From: Caldora sp965222765
GTDB taxonomy: Bacteria > Cyanobacteriota > Cyanobacteriia > Cyanobacteriales > Coleofasciculaceae
Assembly: GCA_965222765.1 (NCBI GenBank)
Contig: CBDCVG010000062.1
Coordinates: forward strand, 75,310 to 139,309
DNA: 64,000 bases
Direction: 5' to 3'
Shown here in pieces: positions 44,008 through 54,500 of this stretch. The notes under the pieces are model-generated. The model had not been told where the DNA came from. It ran no database searches and saw only the letters and a list, made by a program, of their open reading frames with translations. The position numbers were made by a program, and so were the translations under genes. The number at the start of each line of letters is the position of its first letter. Position 1 is the first letter of the stretch.

Positions 44008-44607
44008 ATGTCCTTACTCACACCGACCACAAGAGACACCTTATCCCCAGAAATACAACAAATCTGGGATACCTGCGAGGAAAATTATCCGCAGTTCAAA
44101 AATTTGTGGAGTACCATGGCTAATTCTCCGATCATATTTAGTCATGTTTGGGGACAACTTTTAACTATTAAAAAACAAAGCCCAGTAGCTGCTAAACATT
44201 ATGAAATAGCAATTGTTGTAGCATCTAATTTAATGACTTGTGAATATTGTGTATCCCATCACTCTCCTAGAGCAGCAGCACAGGGCTATTCCCAAGAACA
44301 GCTAGAAGTTTTAGACAATATTAGTTTGACCGATGGACCAGCTTGGAAATATAATTCATTGTTTGATGATACTGATAATCTAGTAATCGATTTAGCTTAC
44401 CATTTAGTATGGTCAGGAACTTATGCCAAAGCACATCAGGTTCCCCAACGCATCATTTATGAGCATCGACAACGAATTTTTAAGGCATTAGAAGAAAAAT
44501 TCAGCAAACAACAAATAGAGGAATTGGTTTGGCGAACCACACAATGTGTAGCCTTTAACTGGCATAATGATTTTTTTGAAATTGATTTAGAAACAAATAT
44601 CAAATAA
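44008..44607 (+). CDS. AhpD-like/carboxymuconolactone decarboxylase family protein
   Basis: A 199-residue helical protein with the AhpD core motif SNLMTCEYCVSHHSPRAAAQG, in which the CxxC and the following His form the redox centre of alkylhydroperoxidase-type proteins. Such proteins reduce peroxides with a thiol partner, though many members have unknown activity. The C-terminus (WRTTQCVAFNWHNDFFE) resembles the peroxidase-related cyanobacterial subset. It stands alone. Confidence 0.75.
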   Translation: MSLLTPTTRDTLSPEIQQIWDTCEENYPQFKNLWSTMANSPIIFSHVWGQLLTIKKQSPVAAKHYEIAIVVASNLMTCEYCVSHHSPRAAAQGYSQEQLEVLDNISLTDGPAWKYNSLFDDTDNLVIDLAYHLVWSGTYAKAHQVPQRIIYEHRQRIFKALEEKFSKQQIEELVWRTTQCVAFNWHNDFFEIDLETNIK

Positions 44608-44675
44608 GGCTAAAGCACGGAAAAATTTTAAGCTCATCCCACGTAATGCAAGTCGTGGGATTGCATGTCCTTTGT

Positions 44676-44716
44676 ACTAATGACTAATGACTAATGACTA
44701 ATGACTAATGACTAAA
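44676..44716. repeat. Heptamer repeat GACTAAT (STRR)
   Basis: About five to six copies end two bases before the ATG of the hybrid kinase, so no normal ribosome site can be seen for that gene. Confidence 0.9.
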
Positions 44717-44718
44717 AT

Positions 44719-47625
44719 ATGTTAATCAAACCTCTAAACCGTTTCAGAGCGAAAATTTCTGGAAAGGTTACCCTCCGAACTGTTCTCATTGTTCCCTTTG
44801 TACTGCAAACCTTTGCCGCAGTAGGGCTTGTCGGATATCTTTCCTTTAGAAACGGGCAAAAAGCAGTCAATGATCTTGCTAATCAGTTACAGAGCGAAAT
44901 TAGCGATCGCATTGAGCAGGAAGTACAACAATATCTAGATACACCTCATAAAATCAACCAAACTCTTACTGCTGCCATCAATCTTGATCTGCTGGATGTG
45001 AAAAATCGTAAAGCTCTAGAGTTATATCTCTGGCGACACCTGAAAATATTTGATTCAATTCATGCCATTTTTTTCGGTTACCAAGAGGGAGGAATCACAG
45101 TAGCAAGAAGGCATGAAGGAAGACTGTTTATTGATGAAACCAAAGGTTTGGTTAATGGGGATTACTATATATATACCACTGATAATCAAGGCAATCGTCA
45201 GGAACTTTTTCAATTTGGCAACCCTTATGATGCAAGAGTCCGTCCTTGGTATAAAGCTGCCCTAAAAGAGAATGACCTTGTCTGGAGTGAGGTTTTTATC
45301 ATACACGCCAGCCAAAACTTGGGAATTACCGCTAGTTTGCCAGTTTATGACAAAAATCGTAATCTGTTGGGAGCTTGGGGAACAAATTTACTAGACACAC
45401 AAATCAATAAATTCCTAGAAAGTTTGGAAATTGGTAAGTCAGGACAGACTTTTATCATCGAACGTTCGGGATTATTAGTGGCTTCTTCTACTGGGGAAGA
45501 GCCTTTTGTTCTTGGTGAAGATGGCAAGCTCAAGGAACGACTGCCAGCAGTAGCAAGTAGTGTACCGTTGACTCGCTCTACAGCTGAGCATTTAACTGAA
45601 CACTTTGGCAATCTCTCGAAAATTGCTGAGAGCCAACAACTTACCTTTAAACTTAATGGTCAGCGACAATTTTTACAGATCAAACCCCTCAAAGATGGTC
45701 GAGGTATTGACTGGCTAATTGTGGTAGTAGTGCCAGAAGCTGACTTTATGGAGCAAATTAATGCCAACACCCGCACCACTATCGGGTTATGTATAGCTGC
45801 CTTATTGCTGGCTATAGTCGTTGGTATTCTTACTGCTAGATGGGTTGTGCAACCGATTCTACGTTTAAATACATCAGCTAAAGCTCTGACTAAGGGTGAA
45901 TGGCAGCAAACAGTAGAAATCAAACGCTCTGATGAATTGGGAGAACTCGCCAAATCCTTCAATCGCATGGCGAATCAACTACAAGAATCCTTTGCCACCT
46001 TAGAGAGGAGAGTTGCAGAGCGCACTGCGGAATTAGCCATAGCTAAAGACAAAGCAGAAGTAGCTAACCAAGCTAAAAGCAGCTTCCTCGCTAATATGAG
46101 CCATGAATTGCGCTCTCCCCTCAATGCGATTCTCGGCTTTGCTCAACTGATGACTCGCAGCCAAAACCTATCCCGGGAAAATCAAGAAAATGTCGGTATT
46201 ATCGCCCGCAGTGGGGAACATCTGTTAACTTTGATTAATAATGTTCTAGATTTATCCAAAATTGAGGCGGGGAGAACCACTAAAAACGAAAAAAACTTCG
46301 ACCTAATTCGCCTGCTGCATGATCTCGAAGATATGTTCCGCCTCAAAGCTGACGAGAAAGGATTACAGTTGCTATTTGAGCACACTCCTGATGTCCCGCA
46401 ATATGTACGCACTGATGAAGTCAAGTTACGTCAAATCTTGATTAACCTACTTAACAATGCCCTCAAGTTTACTGAAGTGGGTGGTGTTTCAGTGCGAGTT
46501 GGAGCCGAGGGAGATGGGGAGATGGGGAGATGGGGAGATGGGGAAGCTGGGGGAGATGAGGAGATGGGGAGATGGGGAGATGGGGAGAAAAAGGGGGACA
46601 CAATAGACACGGAGACGCGGAGACACGAGACGCACCAGACAATTCCCAATTCCCAATTCCCAATTCCCAATTCCCAATTCCCAATTCCCAATTCCCAAAC
46701 AAAAATTACTTTTGAAGTAGAAGATACTGGCCCTGGTATTGCTCCAGAGGAGTTAGACAGCCTGTTTGAAGCTTTTGCACAAACCCAAACTGGACAACAA
46801 GCACAAGAGGGAACAGGTTTAGGATTACCCATTAGCCGCTCCTTTGTAGAACTGATGGGGGGTCAAATGAGCGTCAGTTCTGAGGTGGAGCATGGTACTC
46901 TCTTCAAATTTGATATCTGTGTAAGTATCGTTGATGCTACCAAACTCGAAACTAAACAACCGACGCGCCGAGTCATTGCTCTAGAACCCAATCAACCCCG
47001 CTATCGAATTTTGATTGTGGATGACAAACCCCTCAATCGCCAATTGTTGATTAAGCTGCTCAATCCTCTTGGCTTTGAACTGAAAGAAGCTGTTAATGGC
47101 GAGGAGGCAATCGCTATCTGGGAAAGTTGGGAACCGCAACTAATTTGGATGGATATGCGGATGCCGGTGATGGATGGTTACAAGGCAACTCAACAGATTA
47201 AATCTACTACCAAAGGTCAAGCTACAGCGATCATTGCCCTGACTGCAAGTGTTTTAGAAGAGGAGAGAGCAGTGATTCTCTCAGCTGGTTGCGATGATTT
47301 TATGCGCAAACCTTTCCGAGAAGCAGATATATTTGCCACAATGCACAAACATATCGGAGTGCGATATGTCTATGAAGAACAAGAGCAAAGTGATTCGTTA
47401 AAAGACAAGAGTGATCAAAATGTACTGAGTGCTAGTGCGATCGCAAATTTACCAGAAGAATGGGTTGTTCATCTTCAGCAAGCAGTCCTTCAGGGTGACT
47501 TGGAGTTAGGTGCTAGTTCAATTGAGTTAATCCGCTCACAGAATCCACCACTAGCCGATGCTCTTCAGAATTGTCTTGATAATTTTGAGTATGACAAAAT
47601 TTTAATGTTAATTACCACAGAGTAG
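44719..47625 (+). CDS. dCache-HAMP hybrid histidine kinase with repeat insert
   Basis: A 968-residue sensor. It has a membrane helix (about 18-42), a periplasmic dCache domain (about 50-345, with [13 protein letters not shown]), a second helix (353-375) and HAMP. HisKA follows with the phospho-His in [11 protein letters not shown] (about 462), then HATPase_c (N box about 570-595; G boxes [11 protein letters not shown] and [10 protein letters not shown]). A receiver domain follows, with the phospho-Asp at about 812 in [11 protein letters not shown], and a short HPt-like C-terminus. Between the N and G1 boxes, residues about 596-659 are encoded entirely by repeats: AGATGGGG units ([12 protein letters not shown]) and AATTCCC units ([12 protein letters not shown]). 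This insert is in frame; kinase activity could be altered. It heads a run of four signalling genes. Confidence 0.92.
46505..46698. repeat. In-frame tandem repeats inside kinase ATPase domain
   Basis: An octamer array AGATGGGG (about 46508-46600), ACACGGAGACGCGGAGACAC text and a heptamer array AATTCCC (about 46644-46697) lie within the coding sequence. The same units occur between genes elsewhere in the window. The total is a multiple of three and has no stop in the kinase frame. Confidence 0.92.
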
Positions 47626-47643
47626 GGAAGAAGATAACGAAGC

Positions 47644-49074
47644 ATGAATCAAGCTCAACCCGATAATGACCAAAGCAATATCTTAGTAGTTGACGATACT
47701 CCAGCCAACCTACGACTGTTAGTAAATATGCTAACAGACAAGGGCTATAAAGTTAGAGCTGTACCGAATGGCAAGTTAGCACTATCTGCTGTTAGTTTAT
47801 CCCTTCCCGATTTAATTTTGCTAGATATTATGATGCCAGAAATTAATGGCTATGAAGTTTGTGAAAAGCTTAAAGCTAATGACCTAACTCGGGACATTCC
47901 AGTAATTTTTATCAGTGCTATCAATGAAGTACTAGATAAGGTAAAAGCTTTTGGTGTGGGTGGGATAGATTATATTAGCAAACCCTTTCAGTTGGAAGAA
48001 GTTTTGGCTCGCGTGGAAACCCACTTAGCTCTAAGGGAGCTGCAAAAGAGTCTCCAAAGTAAAAATTATGAATTAGTGAGTACCCTAGAGCAATTGCAAG
48101 CTGCCCAATCCCAATTAATTGAATCAGAGAAAATGGCGGCTTTAGGGCAACTAATTGCCGGGATTGCCCATGAATTGAATACTCCTCTAGGAGCTATTAA
48201 TTCTTCGGTAAGTAATATTGCTAATTTCTGGAATAACTATCTTGAAGAATTGCCTCCTTTTTTTCAACAACTTTCTCCAGAACGTCAGTCAGATTTTTTA
48301 CTATTACTGCAAAAATCAAGGCAACAAAATATTACTTTTTCGACCCGAGAACAGCGCAAAATCAGAAAATCTTTAACTAGTCAACTCGAATCTTACTCCA
48401 TTGATAAATCAGCCACAATTGCCAATTTATTGGTGGGCATTGGTGTTTATCAAGACTTGGAAACTTTTTTGCCACTGTTAAAAGACCCAGAAAGTGAAAA
48501 AATCTTAAAAACTGCTTATCAATTAGCCACTGTACAAACTAGTACCAAAAACATTGCTACTGCCTCAGAACGTGCTGCAAAAGTTGTTTTTGCTCTCAAA
48601 ACCTATGCTCGTTATGACTATACAGGTGAAAAGATAAAAACAAAGATTATTGAAGGAATTGAAACTGTCTTAACTCTTTATCAAAATCAACTCAGACACG
48701 GGGTAGAAGTAATCAGGAATTATGATTATTCTTTGCCTGCTATTTTTTGCTACCCTGATGAACTCAATCAAGTGTGGACTAATCTAATTCACAATGCTCT
48801 CCAAGCGATGGATAATAAAGGGAATTTAACTATTGAAGTTACCAGGCAAGATGCCAATGTCAGTGTCAGTATTACCGATAGTGGCAAAGGTATCTCTCCT
48901 GAAATTCAGCCAAAAATATTTCAGCCCTTCTTTACTACTAAACCTCCAGGAGAAGGAAGCGGCTTGGGATTGGATATCGTTAAAAAAATTATTGACAAAC
49001 ATCAAGGTCAAATTGAGGTAGAGTCAGTACCAGGTAAAACGACATTTACTGTATATCTACCTATTGATCAGTGA
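47644..49074 (+). CDS. Response regulator-histidine kinase fusion
   Basis: A 476-residue cytoplasmic protein 18 bases downstream of the hybrid kinase. An N-terminal receiver (residues 10-130) has the phospho-Asp in LILLDIMMPEING, and a coiled coil follows. The HisKA-type helix has His in GIAHELNTPLGAINSS (about 176), and HATPase_c shows NLIHNALQAMDNKG, DSGKGISPEIQ and GEGSGLGLDIVKK. This REC-first kinase layout is common in cyanobacterial phosphorelays. It is probably phosphorylated by the upstream hybrid kinase. Confidence 0.92.
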   Translation: MNQAQPDNDQSNILVVDDTPANLRLLVNMLTDKGYKVRAVPNGKLALSAVSLSLPDLILLDIMMPEINGYEVCEKLKANDLTRDIPVIFISAINEVLDKVKAFGVGGIDYISKPFQLEEVLARVETHLALRELQKSLQSKNYELVSTLEQLQAAQSQLIESEKMAALGQLIAGIAHELNTPLGAINSSVSNIANFWNNYLEELPPFFQQLSPERQSDFLLLLQKSRQQNITFSTREQRKIRKSLTSQLESYSIDKSATIANLLVGIGVYQDLETFLPLLKDPESEKILKTAYQLATVQTSTKNIATASERAAKVVFALKTYARYDYTGEKIKTKIIEGIETVLTLYQNQLRHGVEVIRNYDYSLPAIFCYPDELNQVWTNLIHNALQAMDNKGNLTIEVTRQDANVSVSITDSGKGISPEIQPKIFQPFFTTKPPGEGSGLGLDIVKKIIDKHQGQIEVESVPGKTTFTVYLPIDQ

Positions 49075-49075
49075 C

Positions 49076-49152
49076 AATTAGCAATTCACGATTCACAATT
49101 AACAATTAGCAATTAGCAATTCACAATTAGCAATTCACAATTAGCAATTCAC
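49076..49152. repeat. Heptamer repeat CAATTAG/CAATTCA (STRR)
   Basis: About ten alternating CAATTAG and CAATTCA units fill the gap between two genes of the signalling run and end directly before the next ATG. Confidence 0.9.
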
Positions 49153-49153
49153 A

Positions 49154-49549
49154 ATGATCAAACCAGTAATTTTATGTGTTGATGATGAGGTAGTGCTCTT
49201 GAAAAGCTTAGAAATAGAGCTACAAGCAGCTTTTGGAGATACTTACCTCTATGAATTTGCCGAAAGTGCTGATGAAGCAATGGAAATTATTGATGAGCTA
49301 ACTAATGATAAAGTACCGATTCTCATGATTGTCTCCGATTGGCTAATGCCAGGAATGAAAGGTGATGAACTTTTGATTTATATTCATAAAAAATATCCCA
49401 ACATTGTTAAAGTGATGCTCACAGGACAAGCTGATGAGGAAGCGATTGAAAGAGCTGAAAAGTACGCAAATTTGTATAATTGTTTGCACAAACCTTGGAA
49501 TAGTCAGGAATTAATTGAAACAATTAGATCGGCGCTAGCTAAGTTATGA
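49154..49549 (+). CDS. Single-domain response regulator
   Basis: A 131-residue receiver protein: VILCVDDEVVLLKSLEIEL with the acidic pocket, SDWLMPGMKGDELL with the phospho-Asp, VMLTGQADEE and the Lys of LHKPWNSQEL. No output domain, so it acts as a phosphate shuttle. Its TGA overlaps the next ATG (ATGA). Its sequence closely resembles the receiver of the next protein, suggesting tandem duplication. Confidence 0.93.
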   Translation: MIKPVILCVDDEVVLLKSLEIELQAAFGDTYLYEFAESADEAMEIIDELTNDKVPILMIVSDWLMPGMKGDELLIYIHKKYPNIVKVMLTGQADEEAIERAEKYANLYNCLHKPWNSQELIETIRSALAKL

Positions 49550-51411
49550 ATCCACCTGTCATTATCTGTGTTGATGATGAACAGACTATCCTAGATAGCC
49601 TGAAAATAGAACTAGAAGAAGCCTTGGGAGATGAATACCTGATTGAAGTAGCTCAAGATGGAGAAGAGGCTTTAGAATTATTGTCAGAATTGCTGGAAGA
49701 TGACTATGAAGTCGCTTTAGTAATTTCTGATTACATTATGCCCGGTATGAAAGGAGATGAATTACTCAAGCGCATCCATGCTATCTCTCCCAAAACTCTG
49801 AAAATTATGCTCACTGGGCAAGCAGATGTAGAAGCAGTGGGCAATGCAATTAATTACGCTAAATTATATCGTTACATTCCCAAGCCTTGGCAAACTCAAG
49901 ACCTGAGCTTAACAGTTACAGAAGCAGTATACAGCTATTTTCAGGATAAACGGCTGGCAAAAAAAACCCTTAAACTCCACGAAGTTAATCAGGCACTTGA
50001 GCAAGCAAATCAAGAACAAGCTACCTTAATTACTCAACTTCATGAGAATGAGAAGCGCTTAACTCAGTTGAATCAGGCTCTTGAAGAAGCCAACAGTAAA
50101 CAAGCCACCTTAATTGCTCAACTCCACGAGAATGAGCATCGCTTAAGCCAGTTTCTTGAAGCTATACCCGTAGGTGTATTTGTGGTGGATGTTAATGGTA
50201 AATCGCAGTACGTTAATTCTCGTGCTGAGCAGTTATTGGGTAAAGGCATAGTAGCGAATACCATCCCTGAGCAATTTAGAGAAGTTTATCAACTTTATCT
50301 AGCAGAAACTCAGCAACTTTGCCCGCAAGAGCGAGATCCAATATTGTTGGCATTACAAGGGGAAAGTGTGACAATTGATGATCTCGAAATTCACCAAGAA
50401 GACAAAATTATACCGATAGAGGTTTGGAGTATACCAATCTACGATCAATCGGGTAACATAGCCTATGCGATCATTGCTTTTCAGGATATCACCGAACGGA
50501 AGGAAGCAGAAATAGAACGACAGGAGTTCATGGAGCAACTCTTTGAAGCTAATAGCAATTTGGAGTTGGCTCTCAATAATGAATCAGAATTAACTGATGC
50601 TGCTGAACGATTTGTGCCTAAAAAATTTCTCTCGATTTTAGGGCACCAAAGCCTTGTTGATGTCCAATTAGGTGAGGCGGTACAACAGGAAATGTCGGTA
50701 CTTTTTGCTGATATTCGCTCTTTTACTACCCTCTCTGAAAGTATGACACCCCAGGACAATTTCAAATTTATTAATGCCTATCTTTCTCGTATGAGTCCTG
50801 TCATCAGTGAATATCAGGGATTTATTGATAAATATATTGGCGATGCAATTATGGCTCTGTTTAGTGGTGAGGCAGATAATGCTGTCAAAGCGGGGATTGC
50901 TATGCTACACAAATTAGCTGAATATAATCAACATCGTGCCAATTGTAGCTATATTCCAATAAACATTGGCATTGGCATTAATACAGGTTCTTTGATGCTG
51001 GGAACTGTTGGAGAACAAAATCGTATGGATGGTACAGTTATTAGTGATGCTGTTAATGTAGCTTCTCGTCTGGAAAAGTTAACAAAATCCTATGGAGTAC
51101 CATTGTTGATCTCTCAACAGACATTTATCTGTCTCAAAGATCAACAACAGTATGCTGTTCGCTTCATTGACAGGGTTCAGGTGAAGGGAAAATCACAATT
51201 AGTAACAGTCTATGAAGTTTTTGATGCCGATGAGCCAAAAATTAAAGAAGGTAAGTTAGTTACAAAATCAGCTTTTGAGGAAGCATGGTTACTCTACAAT
51301 CAACAGTCTTTTCGGAAAGCAGCACAACTATTTGCTGATTGTCTGCGACAAAATCCAGGGGATAACATAGCCCAGATTTATTTAGAACGTTGTCAAGAAT
51401 ATCACTCCTAA
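49546..51411 (+). CDS. REC-PAS-class III adenylate/guanylate cyclase
   Basis: A 621-residue output protein. The receiver (1-125) has SDYIMPGMKGDELL. A coiled coil carries two similar QATLIxQLHENExRL units (about 145-200), followed by PAS (about 203-325). The cyclase domain (about 375-560) shows the metal-binding Asp in VLFADIRSFTTLSE and the Lys/Asp pair in IDKYIGDAIMALF. The NRMDGTVISDAVNVASRLE segment has Asp at the second base-selecting position. Lys plus Asp is the pattern of adenylate cyclases, so cAMP is the likely product. A short TPR-like tail (AAQLFADCLRQNPGDNIAQI) ends it. It is probably the output of the phosphorelay. Confidence 0.92.
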   Translation: MNPPVIICVDDEQTILDSLKIELEEALGDEYLIEVAQDGEEALELLSELLEDDYEVALVISDYIMPGMKGDELLKRIHAISPKTLKIMLTGQADVEAVGNAINYAKLYRYIPKPWQTQDLSLTVTEAVYSYFQDKRLAKKTLKLHEVNQALEQANQEQATLITQLHENEKRLTQLNQALEEANSKQATLIAQLHENEHRLSQFLEAIPVGVFVVDVNGKSQYVNSRAEQLLGKGIVANTIPEQFREVYQLYLAETQQLCPQERDPILLALQGESVTIDDLEIHQEDKIIPIEVWSIPIYDQSGNIAYAIIAFQDITERKEAEIERQEFMEQLFEANSNLELALNNESELTDAAERFVPKKFLSILGHQSLVDVQLGEAVQQEMSVLFADIRSFTTLSESMTPQDNFKFINAYLSRMSPVISEYQGFIDKYIGDAIMALFSGEADNAVKAGIAMLHKLAEYNQHRANCSYIPINIGIGINTGSLMLGTVGEQNRMDGTVISDAVNVASRLEKLTKSYGVPLLISQQTFICLKDQQQYAVRFIDRVQVKGKSQLVTVYEVFDADEPKIKEGKLVTKSAFEEAWLLYNQQSFRKAAQLFADCLRQNPGDNIAQIYLERCQEYHS

Positions 51412-51429
51412 TTCTCTGTATCTTATGTT

Positions 51430-51497
51430 GCGATCGCTATTTTTTGTGATATTATATTTTTATGATAGGTAAAGTCTACGCACATATATAAAGTATA
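51430..51497 (+). repeat. Dispersed 68-bp repeat, copy 3
   Basis: Begins with HIP1 (GCGATCGC) and contains GTGATATTATATTTTTATGA, GGTAAAGTCTACGCACATAT and TATAAAGTATA. It lies between the convergent cyclase and helicase genes. Confidence 0.65.
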
Positions 51498-51580
51498 ATA
51501 CTAGCGAGCAAGATGCTCGCACTACAATATTTTGATGCTTGAGCCGCAACTGAGAGTTTTTACTATCGGTTTAAACCTTT

Positions 51581-54500
51581 TCAGCTAAGCAGTTTGATGG
51601 CATTAATGTACAGAAACTGACTAGATTCTTCCATATTGCCAATTGTTATAAATCCTGCGTTTGTAATCTGAACTAGTAACTCAGATTCTTTGTCTAACCA
51701 GCGGTTGATAGGCTCTGCAATTTTCAACAAACCACCGAACTTAAGCACACGATAAGCCTCTTTGAGGTAATCCCCATAGTTAATTCCCATTAGAGAAAGA
51801 GAAAATATGGCAACATCAAGTTGTTCGTCTTGTAAGGGAGTGTGGGCGATATCGCAGGCCATTACATCTTTATTGATATCAATATAGTCAAAGGAATAAA
51901 CTTTGTTGGGCAAACATTCAGCAAGTTTAGCTTCACCACAACCAAAGTCACCGATAACCAAATCAGGACGCTTTTCAAGGGACTTAGCAATTTTTTCGTA
52001 AGGTATTTCAGACCAAGTTTTTCGCGCCTCACGATAGAGTGTGTGATATAGATACCACTCTTCTGGATGTTGTTTTAATCGTTCATGGGTAGTTTGGCTA
52101 TAGGCACTGTTGAAGCGACTGTTCATCATGGAGAAATCACCAAATTTCCGTAGAGCGATTTGTGTCTCAAATTCTGGTAAAGGAACTTTTAACTGGGTAC
52201 GCTCGAAAACAAAAATTCTATCCTGTTCTACCCGTGAAATCCACGCTTGTAGCGCCTCATTTGCCTTCTTTTGTAGTGCTTCTAGAGAAGCAATTTCTCC
52301 TTGAGGTATCTTGCCATCAATTGCAGCATCAGCAAGAGTTTTTTTATAGTCAACTATATTCCACCGTCTCTTGTCCCAAGACCAGATATCATCTTTATAG
52401 GCAAGGACAACCTGGGGTATAATTACTTCTACTTTCTCAAAGGCTGAGCCTTGTCGGTAAAGTCGCCCAATGAGTTGTTCGTACTCTGCGCTAGTCCAGG
52501 GCAAAGTGACAACAATTAAGCGGCTACAAACGTATTGCAATCCATCAACGCCAGTGCCAACTGGCGCAGTTCCAATTAATATATCAACTTTGCCTTTACA
52601 GAACTGCTCTAATCCCGTCTTGTCGTCACCTGTGAATAAACCAACTGTAAAACCTGCTTTCTGGATTGCTTGGCATAATGGTTCAATGAGTCCTGTGAGG
52701 TAATGGGTGTAAACAAGGGTTCCCTTTCTCAGTGCGTCAACAATTGTCTCAAGTTTGGCCTTAAGTAAAACCTGTTCTTTATCGAGGAGGCTGCCTTGAA
52801 ATGCTTTTACCAAGTCTGGAAGAAATGACTCGCCAGGAATTTCAGGGTGGGTTGTTTCAATATCTAGCTTATAGTTTGGTCTATAGCGAATGCCATAGAG
52901 AATTAGTTTCTCGTGCATCGCGATCGCATTCGCAATACTACTAAATGTCTTGAGTTCACTGAACTCCACACCTTTAATCATCTCTAGCAGTGCCTTGGCT
53001 TCGTAGAGGTTGTTAATCACAGGTGTGGCACTCATGCCAAGAACACACAAATCAGGATTTTTCTTGCTTGCCTCACAAAGTAGTCCATTAACGACTTGCC
53101 GACGTTTGCTTTCTAGTTTGGGAGTGCGCTGCTTAACGTTTTGAATTTCATCCAGAACAATAAAGTCAATTTGGTGATTATCGACTAAATGCCGTGCCAT
53201 CTTGTCTGAATTTGCTTGCTGGAAGGTTTCAAAGTTCAGAATTAGGTAAGTATGTTTTTCTTTATAAACTTGGATATTGCCACGCTCTTTTACAATAACG
53301 ATAGTGTCAGGATAGACAGATGCGATCGCGTCTTTCCATCCGTTGAGAGTACTGTTGAAAGCGATGATGACTGTCAAACGGGCATCAATCACGCGGCTTG
53401 TGAGGATGGCTGATATAGTCTTTCCTGCGCCAACACCTGACCAGTTGCCGATTCGTCGTTCCGTGAGTACGCGATAGGCGGTAAGTTTTTGCATCAGTTT
53501 AGGTGGAGCATGGAAGCTATAGCCAGGGGGAATAGGAACATTAATTGCACCGTCATACTGGCTTAAGAAACGGTTGCGGATTTCATTAAAGTAGGCTCCA
53601 CCTGTTTCAGTACGGAGGCGATCGAGGTCAAATTTAGGGTCATTATTTAGGCAAGCTTGCCAGAGTTCGCTGACTCGATTACAGACAAGAAATTCAAGGG
53701 TTTCCTCATCCGAGGTAATTCCTGCATCAACTAAGAGATCAACTGCTTTAAGTGCTGCAAACGAGCGAAGCGTCGGCAGTTCTTCAGTCGTTTCTTTTTC
53801 CGTGGGAACTATATCAGCGGCTATTGCTTCATCCTCTGAAAATTCTTCGTTATCAACTGTGGAGTTTTGCTCCTCTATGTCAGCAATAATATTCTCAAAA
53901 TCAGACTGAGGATCGGGTGACGAACATAAGTCTTGAATGCTCTTGATGAGATGAGCATTACTATTACATCTGTTTCCTGATGCAGCTATCATTCCATTTT
54001 GACGCATGATTGCGTACAGTTCAGCAGGCTGGAGATTTGGCAGAATCGGCTCAAGGCTACGCAGGAAACTGAGAATAGAATTTCGGTTCCATAAGTTAAA
54101 GATACCCAGCCAATCTCCCCAGCCTAACCAGCCTTTTCCTTTGTAAGTTCCTGGAGGATTGGCAGGAATATCATCTGGCTTATCTTCACTTTTAGTCCAT
54201 GCTACCCATTCATCTTTACTTTTTAAGCCAAGACTGCGGGCGTAAGCACGAGCTTCTTCAAAAGGTAAATAAGTCCGATTTTGAGGAGCAATAATACCTG
54301 TCCCCAGCCAGTCACCCCAACCTAACCAACCTTTTCCTTTGTAAGTTCCTGGAGGATTAGCAGGAATATCATCCGGTTTATCTTCGCTTTTAGCCCAAGT
54401 TTTCCATTCAGTTTGGTTTTTCAATCCTAGACTGTGAACTAAAACACGGGCTTCCTCAAAGGCTAGATAAGTTCGGTTATAGCTAGCAATAGTACCTGTA

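Noticed and set aside
46431..46832. Minus-strand frames rich in GNWELGI and SPSPHLPIS
   Set aside because: Antisense translation of the tandem arrays in the hybrid kinase gene.
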